Assembly (NCBI GenBank): GCA_023386365.1
Contig: JAEWJX010000074.1
Location: 1-23,940 of the forward strand
DNA length: 23,940 nt
Reading direction: 5' to 3'
Source of the DNA: Actinomycetes bacterium
GTDB taxonomy: Bacteria; Actinomycetota; Actinomycetes; Actinomycetales; Microbacteriaceae
The translations under genes were made by a program, and so were the position numbers. Under the pieces are notes generated by a model that was not told where the DNA came from, made no database searches, and saw nothing but the letters and a program-made list of their open reading frames with translations. This document shows, piece after piece, positions 14,028 to 20,063 of this stretch; the first letter of the stretch is position 1, and each line of letters opens with the position of its first letter.

Positions 14028-14512
14028 TCGTCGCGACCCGGATCGCGCTCGCAATCCTCATCGTCGTGGAACTCGTCGTCGGCCTCTGGAACCAGTTCTG
14101 GCCGGAGGGGTTCTACGAGCACTTCCCCACGGTGTCGCTCGACCCGCCGTTCAGCGAGCACTACGCACGCGACTTCGGCGGGGCGACCCTCGGCATCGCC
14201 GTCGTGCTCATCGCCGCGTTCATCCTCCCCATACCGGCGCTCGTCATCACCGCCGGCGCCGCGTACACGGTGTTCGCCGTCCCGCACTTCGTCTTCCACG
14301 TGTCGCACCTCGAGCACGCGAGCGACGCCGAAGCCGCGTTCCTCATCCTGGCCAATGGCGCGGTGGCCGTGCTCGGGATCCTCGTGATCACGCTCGGCGT
14401 GCTACGAATGGGGCGTGACCGAGCACGTCTTCATGATCCCGCTGTGGATCGATCTGCTGGCCGTCGGAGTCGGCAGCGTGCAGGGGGCGGCGTTCGCGGC
14501 CCAGTTCCGTGA
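14024..14512 (+). CDS. Four-helix membrane protein of unknown function
   Basis: A 162-residue product starting at GTG, which overlaps the SDR stop as GTGA and so is coupled to it. Four hydrophobic segments are seen (about residues 2-22, 53-73, 76-95 and 108-128). The first loop carries a conserved-looking PEGFYEHFPTVSLDPPF and HYARDFGG. Histidines cluster at PHFVFHVSHLEH. The last 40 residues are Arg-rich and read through the start of the next gene in another frame, for a 98-nt overlap, so the functional protein may effectively end near residue 130. Co-transcription with an ECF41 partner suggests a stress or redox role. The family is not recognised. Confidence 0.7.
   Translation: MIVATRIALAILIVVELVVGLWNQFWPEGFYEHFPTVSLDPPFSEHYARDFGGATLGIAVVLIAAFILPIPALVITAGAAYTVFAVPHFVFHVSHLEHASDAEAAFLILANGAVAVLGILVITLGVLRMGRDRARLHDPAVDRSAGRRSRQRAGGGVRGPVP
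14403..14408 (+). promoter_or_regulatory. -10-like TACGAA, TRIC gene
   Basis: It lies 6 nt before the GTG at 14415 and inside the preceding coding region. It would give the channel gene a leaderless promoter independent of the ECF41 promoter. Confidence 0.35.
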
Positions 14513-15104
14513 CCGGCGGCTCGACCTGCTGGGCGTCGCGATCATCGGCATCGCCACCGGCTTCGGCGGCGGTCTCATCCGCGACATCCTGCTGAACCAG
14601 GTGCCGCTCGCACTTCAGAGCAACTGGTACCTGCCGGTGGCGACCGCGGCGGCCCTCGTCGGCATGCTGCTGCAGCGGGTCGTGCACCGGCTGGGGGTGA
14701 CGATCAACGTGCTGGATGCGGTGACGATCGGCATGTTCGGCGCGATCGGCACCACCAAGGCTCTGGCGCTCGGTCTGCCGGTGGTGCCCGCCATCTTCGT
14801 CGGCTCGGTCGCCGCGGTCGGCGGGTCGATCCTGCGCGACCTGCTGCTGAACCTGCCGATCGCGATCATGCAGGTGGGCTCGCTGTACGCGGTGGCGGCG
14901 ATCGTGGGCACGTCGACGCTGGTGGTGCTGGATGCGCTCGGGGTCGAGGTGTTCATCGCCGGGCTGGTGTGCGTGATCGTGACGTTCGGCGTGCGGGTGC
15001 TGGCGGTGGCGTTCCACTGGACACTGCCCGAGCAACGGCACCTGCCCACCGGGCCGATCCGGTGGATCCGCCGCACCAAGGGCGACGGACCCACCGCTCG
15101 CTAG
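14415..15104 (+). CDS. Trimeric intracellular cation channel (TRIC/UPF0126) protein
   Basis: A 229-residue inner-membrane protein built as two homologous halves, each with three helices and a seventh helix at the end. The signature kinked-helix motifs are at residues 51-57 (GGGLIRD) and 136-142 (GGSILRD). Prokaryotic TRIC proteins form trimers with a potassium-permeable pore in each subunit. The C-terminal tail is basic and cytoplasmic. The GTG start at 14415 is chosen because the first helix (WIDLLAVGVGSVQGAAFAAQF) begins about 10 residues later, as in homologues; an ATG at 14433 is the alternative. Its TAG stop shares CTAG with the stop of the convergent gene. Confidence 0.93.
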   Translation: MTEHVFMIPLWIDLLAVGVGSVQGAAFAAQFRDRRLDLLGVAIIGIATGFGGGLIRDILLNQVPLALQSNWYLPVATAAALVGMLLQRVVHRLGVTINVLDAVTIGMFGAIGTTKALALGLPVVPAIFVGSVAAVGGSILRDLLLNLPIAIMQVGSLYAVAAIVGTSTLVVLDALGVEVFIAGLVCVIVTFGVRVLAVAFHWTLPEQRHLPTGPIRWIRRTKGDGPTAR

Positions 15105-15493
15105 TCGCGCGGGCGCGTGCGCCAGGCCACCCAAGCTGCGGCCAGACCGAGCACCAGTTCGGCGACGCCCGCCACCACCACAGATGACGCGGGGGCGCCG
15201 TCGAGCAGTGTCGAGAGCCCCCGCCCGATCGCGTAGCCGAGCAGCACCAGCGCCGCGACGACCGCGGCCGGGAACGCGAAGCGTTGCCGGATCGCGCCGA
15301 TGGCGACGGCGAGACCGAGCAGCAGCAGGGCGACGCCGGTGGCCCGCAGTTCGCTGGCGAGCTCCGGGGAGTCGGTAGCGGTGAACCCGAAACCCGCGTA
15401 GAACGCGTCGGGCGCGAATGCGGCGCCGGCGCCGACGACGACGAGGACGAGCGCGGACAGACCCAGGATCACCCGCTCGAGCACGCGGCCCAT
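15101..15493 (-). CDS. DUF4345-like small membrane protein
   Basis: A 130-residue protein with four hydrophobic segments (about residues 8-27, 47-65, 70-90 and 102-124). The short motifs ELRATGVALLLLGL and GYAIGRGLSTLLDG are characteristic of the DUF4345 family, whose function is unknown. The ATG at 15493 overlaps the NmrA stop as TGATG, so translation is coupled to the upstream gene; a GTG one codon earlier is possible. Its stop and the TRIC stop are read from the same CTAG palindrome on opposite strands. Confidence 0.82.
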   Translation of the reverse strand: MGRVLERVILGLSALVLVVVGAGAAFAPDAFYAGFGFTATDSPELASELRATGVALLLLGLAVAIGAIRQRFAFPAAVVAALVLLGYAIGRGLSTLLDGAPASSVVVAGVAELVLGLAAAWVAWRTRPRD

Positions 15494-16302
15494 CACACGA
15501 CCGCCGACGTCGCGTCGAGCACCGACCGCAGCGAGCGCGGCTCACGCCCGAGCGCCTCCTGCACCCCGTGGCCGAGGCTCTCGTTGCGCCCGTCGAACAC
15601 CTCGCGGCAGAGCTCGGTGAGCAGTTCGGCGGCATCCGAACCCAGCTCCGCGGAGATCGCGGCGTGGAACTCGTCGAGACTCACCGGCACGTACGCCACC
15701 GGGCGCCCGGTGGTCTCGGTGAGCAGCGCCGCGGCATCCGCGAACGAGAGCAGCTCCGGTCCGGTCACCTCGAACACGCGGCCCGCGTGACCGTCGCCGG
15801 TGAGCGCCTCCACGGCGACCTCGGCGATGTCGTCGATGTCGACGAACGGCTCCAGCCGCTCCCCCGCCGGGATGGCGACGAACCCCGCAGCGACCGAGTC
15901 GGCCAGCATCCCCTCGGTGAAGTTCTGCGCGAACCAGGCGGCCCGCACGATCGTGGCGTCGAAACCGGATGCGAGCACCACATCCTCGGCGGCGCGGGCG
16001 CCGTCCTCTCCACGACCCGACAGCAGCACGAGTCGGCCGACGCCCGCGGTGCGGGCCGTCTCGACCAGCAGGCGGATGGCGTCGGCGGATTCCTCGAGCG
16101 CCAGGTCGGGCACGAACGCGATGTACAGGCGGTCGACGCCGGCGAGCGCATCGGCCCAGCCGTCGGGCTCGGTCCAATCGAACGCGGGAGTCGTGCCGCG
16201 CGCCAGGCGGCGCACCCGGCGGCCGTCCTGCTCGAGAAGCGCCGCGATGCGACGCCCCGTCTTGCCGGTGGCGCCGATGACGCCGTAGGTCTCCTGACCC
16301 AT
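15493..16302 (-). CDS. NmrA-like NAD(P)-binding oxidoreductase
   Basis: A 269-residue Rossmann-fold protein. The cofactor loop is GATGKTG at residues 10-16, with TYGVI before it as the first strand. RRLARG at the end of the second strand favours NADPH, and later blocks are typical of the family (VDRLYIAFVPD, GVGRLVLLSGRGED, TIVRAAWFAQNFTEG, FVDIDDIAEVA). Members are NAD(P)H sensors or quinone/aldehyde reductases; which applies here cannot be told. The start at 16302 has a strong GGGGGAGGAGG ribosome binding site. It is divergent from an AraC regulator and overlaps the DUF4345-like gene. This makes a likely regulated two-gene operon. Confidence 0.9.
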   Translation of the reverse strand: MGQETYGVIGATGKTGRRIAALLEQDGRRVRRLARGTTPAFDWTEPDGWADALAGVDRLYIAFVPDLALEESADAIRLLVETARTAGVGRLVLLSGRGEDGARAAEDVVLASGFDATIVRAAWFAQNFTEGMLADSVAAGFVAIPAGERLEPFVDIDDIAEVAVEALTGDGHAGRVFEVTGPELLSFADAAALLTETTGRPVAYVPVSLDEFHAAISAELGSDAAELLTELCREVFDGRNESLGHGVQEALGREPRSLRSVLDATSAVV

Positions 16303-16378
16303 GATGTTGCCTCCTCCCCCGGCGGGTCCGTCCCTCCGGGTGCGTCCACTGTGGAGGCGACCGGCGCGACAGACAATG

Positions 16379-16452
16379 ACCGCTGAGCGGTACAACTATG
16401 CAGATCGTCCACGACCCACGACGCCTGACATATCGGCATGGCATCGTGGACG
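16379..16452. promoter_or_regulatory. Operator-like region between the NmrA-like and AraC genes
   Basis: Three elements share the 151-bp divergent gap. These are a perfect palindrome ACCGCT-G-AGCGGT (16379-16391), a tandem CCACGAC-CCACGAC (16409-16422), and a 9-bp inverted pair CGTCCACGA (16406-16414) / TCGTGGACG (16444-16452). The right arm of that pair covers the AraC gene's -10-like CATCGT. They are candidate binding sites for the AraC regulator itself. Confidence 0.45.
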
Positions 16453-16453
16453 C

Positions 16454-17425
16454 ATGGTCAATCCCCGCGGAGTCACCACCGAACCGGACGCGCTCGGTGA
16501 CGCGTTGCACATGCTCCACCTCACCGGCGCGCTCTACTGCCGCGCCGACGCCGGCGCCCCGTGGGGCGTCGAGTTGCCCGAACTCCCCGGCTACCTCACG
16601 CTCCCGGTCGTGCTCTCGGGTGCCTGCCTGCTGGAGGTCGACGGCGAGCGGTACCCGCTCACCGCGGGAAGCGCCGCCCTGCTCACCCGCGGCCGGGTGC
16701 ACCGGATGCTGAGCGCCGACGGAGCGGAGGCGGTGCCGCTCTTCGACCTTCCCGCCGACCAGATCAGCGACCGCTACGAACGGATGACGTTCGGCGGCGA
16801 CGGCCCCCGCACCCGCATCGCCTACGCGGCGCTGCGAACCGATGACGTGCTCACCGAGCGCCTCGTCGCCGAGCTGCCGGATGTGATCGTCGTCGACGGC
16901 TGGGACGACGACGACGCCGGGGCCTTCGCATCGGTGCTGCGGCTGCTCGCCCGGGAGGCCACCACCACTCGACCCGGCGGGGAGACCATGATGACGCGGC
17001 TGGCCGACGTGCTGGTCGTGCAGGTGATCCGCTGGTGGCTGGAGAACGGTCGCGTGCCCGAGGAGGGGTGGCTCGCGGCGCTCGGCGACCGCCACATCGG
17101 GCGGGCGCTCGCCCGCATGCACGCCGACGCATCCCGCACCTGGACGATCGCGGAACTCGCCGGCGACGCGAACCTGTCACGGTCGGCGTTCGCCGAGCGG
17201 TTCACGGCGCTCGTCGGCACACCGCCGATGAGCTACCTCACCACCTGGCGACTCGACCAGGCACGCTCGGAGCTGATCCGCACCGACCAGCCGATCTCGA
17301 CGGTCTCCGCGCGCGTCGGCTACACATCCGAGGCCGCCTTCAGCCGCGCCTTCAAACGCCACCACGGTGTCACGCCGGGCGAGGCGCGACGGGCGCCGCG
17401 CGAGGAACCCGCGCTGCGCCCGTAG
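16454..17425 (+). CDS. AraC family transcriptional regulator with cupin sensor domain
   Basis: A 323-residue regulator. Residues 1-170 form a cupin-like sensor (LPELPGYLTLPVVLSGACLLEVDGERYPLTAGSAALLTRGRVHRM) of the AraC cupin_6 type. Residues 215-315 hold the double helix-turn-helix DNA-binding domain, with WTIAELAGDANLSRSAFAERFTALVG as the first unit and PISTVSARVGYTSEAAFSRAFKRHHGVTPGEAR as the second. The start at 16454 is the first ATG giving a normal cupin start; upstream in-frame codons run through the intergenic repeats. It is transcribed away from the NmrA-like gene, and AraC regulators of this type commonly control a divergent reductase. The ligand is unknown. Confidence 0.92.
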   Translation: MVNPRGVTTEPDALGDALHMLHLTGALYCRADAGAPWGVELPELPGYLTLPVVLSGACLLEVDGERYPLTAGSAALLTRGRVHRMLSADGAEAVPLFDLPADQISDRYERMTFGGDGPRTRIAYAALRTDDVLTERLVAELPDVIVVDGWDDDDAGAFASVLRLLAREATTTRPGGETMMTRLADVLVVQVIRWWLENGRVPEEGWLAALGDRHIGRALARMHADASRTWTIAELAGDANLSRSAFAERFTALVGTPPMSYLTTWRLDQARSELIRTDQPISTVSARVGYTSEAAFSRAFKRHHGVTPGEARRAPREEPALRP

Positions 17426-17435
17426 GCGTCCCCGC

Positions 17436-19196
17436 TTAGACGGTGGCGAGTTCGCGGTCGCCCGACTCGAGCCGCACCGCGCGGTTCACCGCCGAGACGA
17501 CGGCCTTGAGCGACGCGGTCGAGATGTCGGCGTCGATCCCGACACCCCACAGCCGCTTGTCGCCCACCTGCAACTCGACGTAAGCGGCCGCCTGCGCGTC
17601 GCCGGAGGCGCTGAGCGCGTGCTCGACGTAGTCGTACAGCTTGATCTCGTGGCCTTCGGCACCCAGGATGCCGAGGAACGCCGCGATCGGGCCGTTGCCT
17701 TCGCCGTGCACGTCGGCGACGTCGTCGCCCACCCGCCAGCGCAGGTCGAGGTTGACCACGCCGGTCAGTTCGCTCGCCGTGCGGGTGGAGAGCAGCTCGT
17801 AGCGACCCCACTTGTCGGATGCGTCGGCCGCGGGCAGGTACTCGTCCTGGAAGATCTCCCAGATCTGCTCGCTCGTGACCTCGCCACCCTCGGCGTCGGT
17901 CTTCGCCTGCACGACCGCACTGAACTCGATCTGCAGCTTGCGGGGCAGGTCGAGCGCGTGGTCGGTCTTCAGCAGGTACGCGACGCCGCCCTTGCCGGAC
18001 TGCGAGTTGACGCGCACGACGGCCTCGTAGCCGCGACCCAGGTCTTTCGGGTCGACGGGCAGGTACGGCACCGCCCACTCCAGGTCGGTGACCGGCACCC
18101 CCTTCGCGGCGGCGGTGGCCTCCATCGCCTCGAAACCCTTCTTGATGGCGTCCTGGTGGCTGCCGGAGAAGGCGGTGTAGACGAGGTCACCCGCCCACGG
18201 GCTGCGCTCGTGCACCTTCAGCTGGTTGCAGTACTCGGCCGTCACCCGGATCGCGTCGAGGTCGGAGAAGTCGATCTGCGGGTCGATGCCCTGCGTGAAC
18301 AGGTTGATGCCCAGCGCCACCAGGTCGACGTTGCCGGTGCGCTCGCCGTTGCCGAACAGGCATCCCTCGATGCGGTCGGCACCCGCCTGGTAGCCCAGCT
18401 CGGCGGCCGCGATCGCGGTGCCGCGGTCGTTGTGCGGGTGCAGGCTCAGGATGACGTTCTCGCGGTGGTTCAGGTTGCGCGACATCCACTCGATCGAGTC
18501 GGCGTACACGTTGGGCGTGGCCATCTCGACCGTGGAGGGCAAGTTGATGATGACCTTGCGCTCGGGGGTCGGTTCGAACACCTCGAGAACCTGGTTGCAC
18601 ACGTCGACCGCGAACTCCAGCTCGGTGCCGGTGTAGCTCTCGGGCGAGTACTCGTAGAAGACGTTCGTGCCGACGACGGTCGACTCCATCTCACGGCACT
18701 TGCGGGCCCCCGCGAGCGCGATGTCGATGATGCCCTGGCGGTCGGTGCGGAACACCACGTCGCGCTGCAGCACGCTGGTGGAGTTGTAGAGGTGCACGAT
18801 GACGTTCTTGGCGCCGCGGATCGACTCGTAGGTGCGCTCGATGAGGTGGTCGCGCGCCTGGGTCAGCACCTGGATGGTGACGTCGTCGGGGATCAGCCCC
18901 TCCTCGATCAGCTGCCGCACGAAGTCGAAGTCGGTCTGGCTCGCCGACGGGAAGCCGACCTCGATCTGCTTGTAGCCCATCCGCACCAGCAGGTCGAACA
19001 TGATGCGCTTGCGTTCGGGGCTCATCGGGTCGATGAGGGCCTGGTTGCCGTCACGCAGGTCGACGGCGCACCACATGGGGGCGCGCTCGATGCGCTTCTC
19101 GGGCCAGGTGCGGTCGGGCAGTTCGACGCGGAACTGCTCGTGGTACGGACGGTAACGATGCACCGGCATCGTGGAGGGGGTCTGGGTGTTCTTCAT
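17436..19196 (-). CDS. leuA: 2-isopropylmalate synthase
   Basis: A 586-residue enzyme for the first committed step of leucine synthesis, condensing acetyl-CoA with 2-oxoisovalerate. The catalytic TIM barrel occupies about residues 40-330. It has the metal and substrate site DLRDGNQAL, the glycine/HxH strand HPHNDRGTAIAA with the metal-binding histidines, and GNGERTGNVDLVALGINL. The C-terminal third is the LeuA regulatory (allosteric) domain for leucine feedback, ending GVGIDADISTASLKAVVSAVNRA. The length is that of the long actinobacterial/LeuA type 2 form. The gene lies 10 nt from the convergent araC stop. About 110 nt upstream is a leader peptide with four Leu codons and a strong hairpin, so both enzyme activity and expression respond to leucine. 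Confidence 0.98.
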   Translation of the reverse strand: MKNTQTPSTMPVHRYRPYHEQFRVELPDRTWPEKRIERAPMWCAVDLRDGNQALIDPMSPERKRIMFDLLVRMGYKQIEVGFPSASQTDFDFVRQLIEEGLIPDDVTIQVLTQARDHLIERTYESIRGAKNVIVHLYNSTSVLQRDVVFRTDRQGIIDIALAGARKCREMESTVVGTNVFYEYSPESYTGTELEFAVDVCNQVLEVFEPTPERKVIINLPSTVEMATPNVYADSIEWMSRNLNHRENVILSLHPHNDRGTAIAAAELGYQAGADRIEGCLFGNGERTGNVDLVALGINLFTQGIDPQIDFSDLDAIRVTAEYCNQLKVHERSPWAGDLVYTAFSGSHQDAIKKGFEAMEATAAAKGVPVTDLEWAVPYLPVDPKDLGRGYEAVVRVNSQSGKGGVAYLLKTDHALDLPRKLQIEFSAVVQAKTDAEGGEVTSEQIWEIFQDEYLPAADASDKWGRYELLSTRTASELTGVVNLDLRWRVGDDVADVHGEGNGPIAAFLGILGAEGHEIKLYDYVEHALSASGDAQAAAYVELQVGDKRLWGVGIDADISTASLKAVVSAVNRAVRLESGDRELATV

Positions 19197-19239
19197 GGTC
19201 TTCTCGCTCTTCCAGGTCGTATGCGGCCGACGACGGACT

Positions 19240-19278
19240 CCGCGACGGGGAAGGCCTGAGAACTAGGACCCGTCGCGG
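19240..19278 (-). promoter_or_regulatory. leuA attenuator hairpin
   Basis: A perfect 10-bp stem (CCGCGACGGG with CCCGTCGCGG, arms at 19278-19269 and 19249-19240 on the minus strand) encloses a 19-nt loop containing the leader stop codon. The 5' arm is made of leader codons 10-13, directly after the Leu run. A ribosome stalled at Leu codons would therefore cover it and block the stem. Confidence 0.75.
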
Positions 19279-19307
19279 CGGCTAAGAAGGAGAAGGCCGA
19301 AACGCAC
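19263..19307 (-). CDS. leuL: leuA leader peptide (leaderless, Leu x4)
   Basis: A 14-codon open frame starting at GTG: MRFGLLLLSRRDGS. Codons 5-8 are CTT CTC CTT CTT, four consecutive leucines. Its stop falls in the loop of the attenuator hairpin. The GTG lies 6 nt after TAGCCT with no ribosome binding site, so the leader peptide is probably translated from a leaderless transcript. When charged Leu-tRNA is scarce, the ribosome should stall on the run and change the folding of the downstream RNA. The gene is too short to be supported by codon statistics. Confidence comes from the four Leu codons, the hairpin and the promoter fitting together. Confidence 0.8.
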   Translation of the reverse strand: MRFGLLLLSRRDGS

Positions 19308-19313
19308 CCGCTC

Positions 19314-19319
19314 AGGCTA
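19314..19319 (-). promoter_or_regulatory. -10 element TAGCCT of the leuA leader promoter
   Basis: It ends 6 nt before the leader-peptide GTG at 19307. It is identical in sequence and spacing to the trxA promoter hexamer. Confidence 0.6.
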
Positions 19320-19360
19320 GCACCGAAAAACGTTGGGATGCGGTGCGAGCGACCCGCTCG

Positions 19361-19366
19361 GATACT
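19361..19366 (+). promoter_or_regulatory. -10 element GATACT, lipoprotein gene
   Basis: It lies exactly 6 nt before the ATG at 19373. The leuA leader promoter points the other way about 40 bp upstream, so the two form a compact divergent pair. Confidence 0.5.
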
Positions 19367-19372
19367 GAGTGC

Positions 19373-20005
19373 ATGCGTCGAAGCGTCCACGTCCTCGCCG
19401 TCGCGACGGCATCCGTCTTGCTGCTCTGCGGGTGCGCCACCACGGCACCCGCAGCTCCCGACCGACCGGACACGCCCGGCTCGGTGCCTGCGCCGTCGGA
19501 TGCGATCGCCGCCCCGGGAACGGTGGTCGGCCAGGGCACGGTGCTGCAGAAGGACGACGAGGAGGCACAGTTGTGCCTCGGCGCGGTGGCCGAGTCGTAC
19601 CCGCCCCAGTGCAGCGGACCCGAGATCGTCGGATGGGACTGGGATGCCGTCGACGGCGAGGAGTCTGCCAGCGGGGTCACCTGGGGCGCGTACGCCGTCA
19701 CCGGCACCTGGGACGGCACCGTCTTCACCTCCGAGTCGGCGGTCATGCTCGCGCTCTACGACCCGATGCCGGTCGTCGACCCGCTCACCGACCCCGCCAA
19801 CGCGGGCGACACCCCCGAGGATGAGTTGATCGCGATTCAGGAGGACCTCACCGCGACGGCGCCCGTCGAGGTGCTCACCTCGGTGCCCGAGAACGGCTAC
19901 CTTTTCGTGACGGTGATCTACGACGACGGCACCATCCAGGCCTGGGCCGACGACACCTACGGGCTCGACAAGGTGGCGGTGCGCAGCGCCCTGCTCGACG
20001 TCTGA
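19373..20005 (+). CDS. Secreted lipoprotein of unknown function
   Basis: A 210-residue exported protein. The signal peptide has a basic start (MRRS), a hydrophobic core and the lipobox L18-C19-G20-C21, so it is predicted to be lipid-anchored at Cys21 on the outer face of the membrane. A low-complexity Pro/Ala/Thr/Asp linker of about 25 residues follows. The mature domain holds two cysteines (QLCLG and PPQCSG) that could form a disulfide, several Trp/Gly strands (GWDWDAVDG, WGAYAVTGTWDGTVFTS) and an acidic middle. No family is recognised. It is upstream of the ABC exporter on the same strand, 58 bp away, but the exporter has its own repeat-bearing promoter region. Confidence 0.85.
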   Translation: MRRSVHVLAVATASVLLLCGCATTAPAAPDRPDTPGSVPAPSDAIAAPGTVVGQGTVLQKDDEEAQLCLGAVAESYPPQCSGPEIVGWDWDAVDGEESASGVTWGAYAVTGTWDGTVFTSESAVMLALYDPMPVVDPLTDPANAGDTPEDELIAIQEDLTATAPVEVLTSVPENGYLFVTVIYDDGTIQAWADDTYGLDKVAVRSALLDV

Positions 20006-20056
20006 CATCGGGAGACAGCGTCTGACAGCGGCGTGACAGCGGCCGGCGCGCATCCT
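20003..20056 (+). promoter_or_regulatory. Four phased direct repeats and -10 of the ABC exporter operon
   Basis: GACA(G/T)CG-type repeats begin at 20004, 20014, 20024 and 20035, spacing 10, 10 and 11 bp, so they lie on one helix face. The last repeat (20035-20041) ends 9 bp before CATCCT (20051-20056), a -10-like hexamer 7 nt before the ATG. This is close to the geometry of SARP activator sites, which are heptamer direct repeats about 11 bp apart with the last about 8 bp from the -10. Confidence 0.55.
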
Positions 20057-20063
20057 CGGATGC

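Noticed and set aside
16303..16395. N-terminal extension of the NmrA-like gene
   Set aside because: A strong ribosome binding site serves the ATG at 16302, and the Rossmann strand begins right after it.
12392..17425. Recently acquired mobile island between recO and leuA
   Set aside because: No integrase, transposase, direct repeats or tRNA were seen, and base composition and start-site style match the flanks; a comparison with relatives would be needed.
17367..19259. 630-codon plus-strand open frame
   Set aside because: It is antisense to leuA, whose protein match is unmistakable; no recognisable domain.
19197..19319. T-box riboswitch ahead of leuA
   Set aside because: No T-box core sequence is present, and the Leu-codon leader peptide with its hairpin explains the region.
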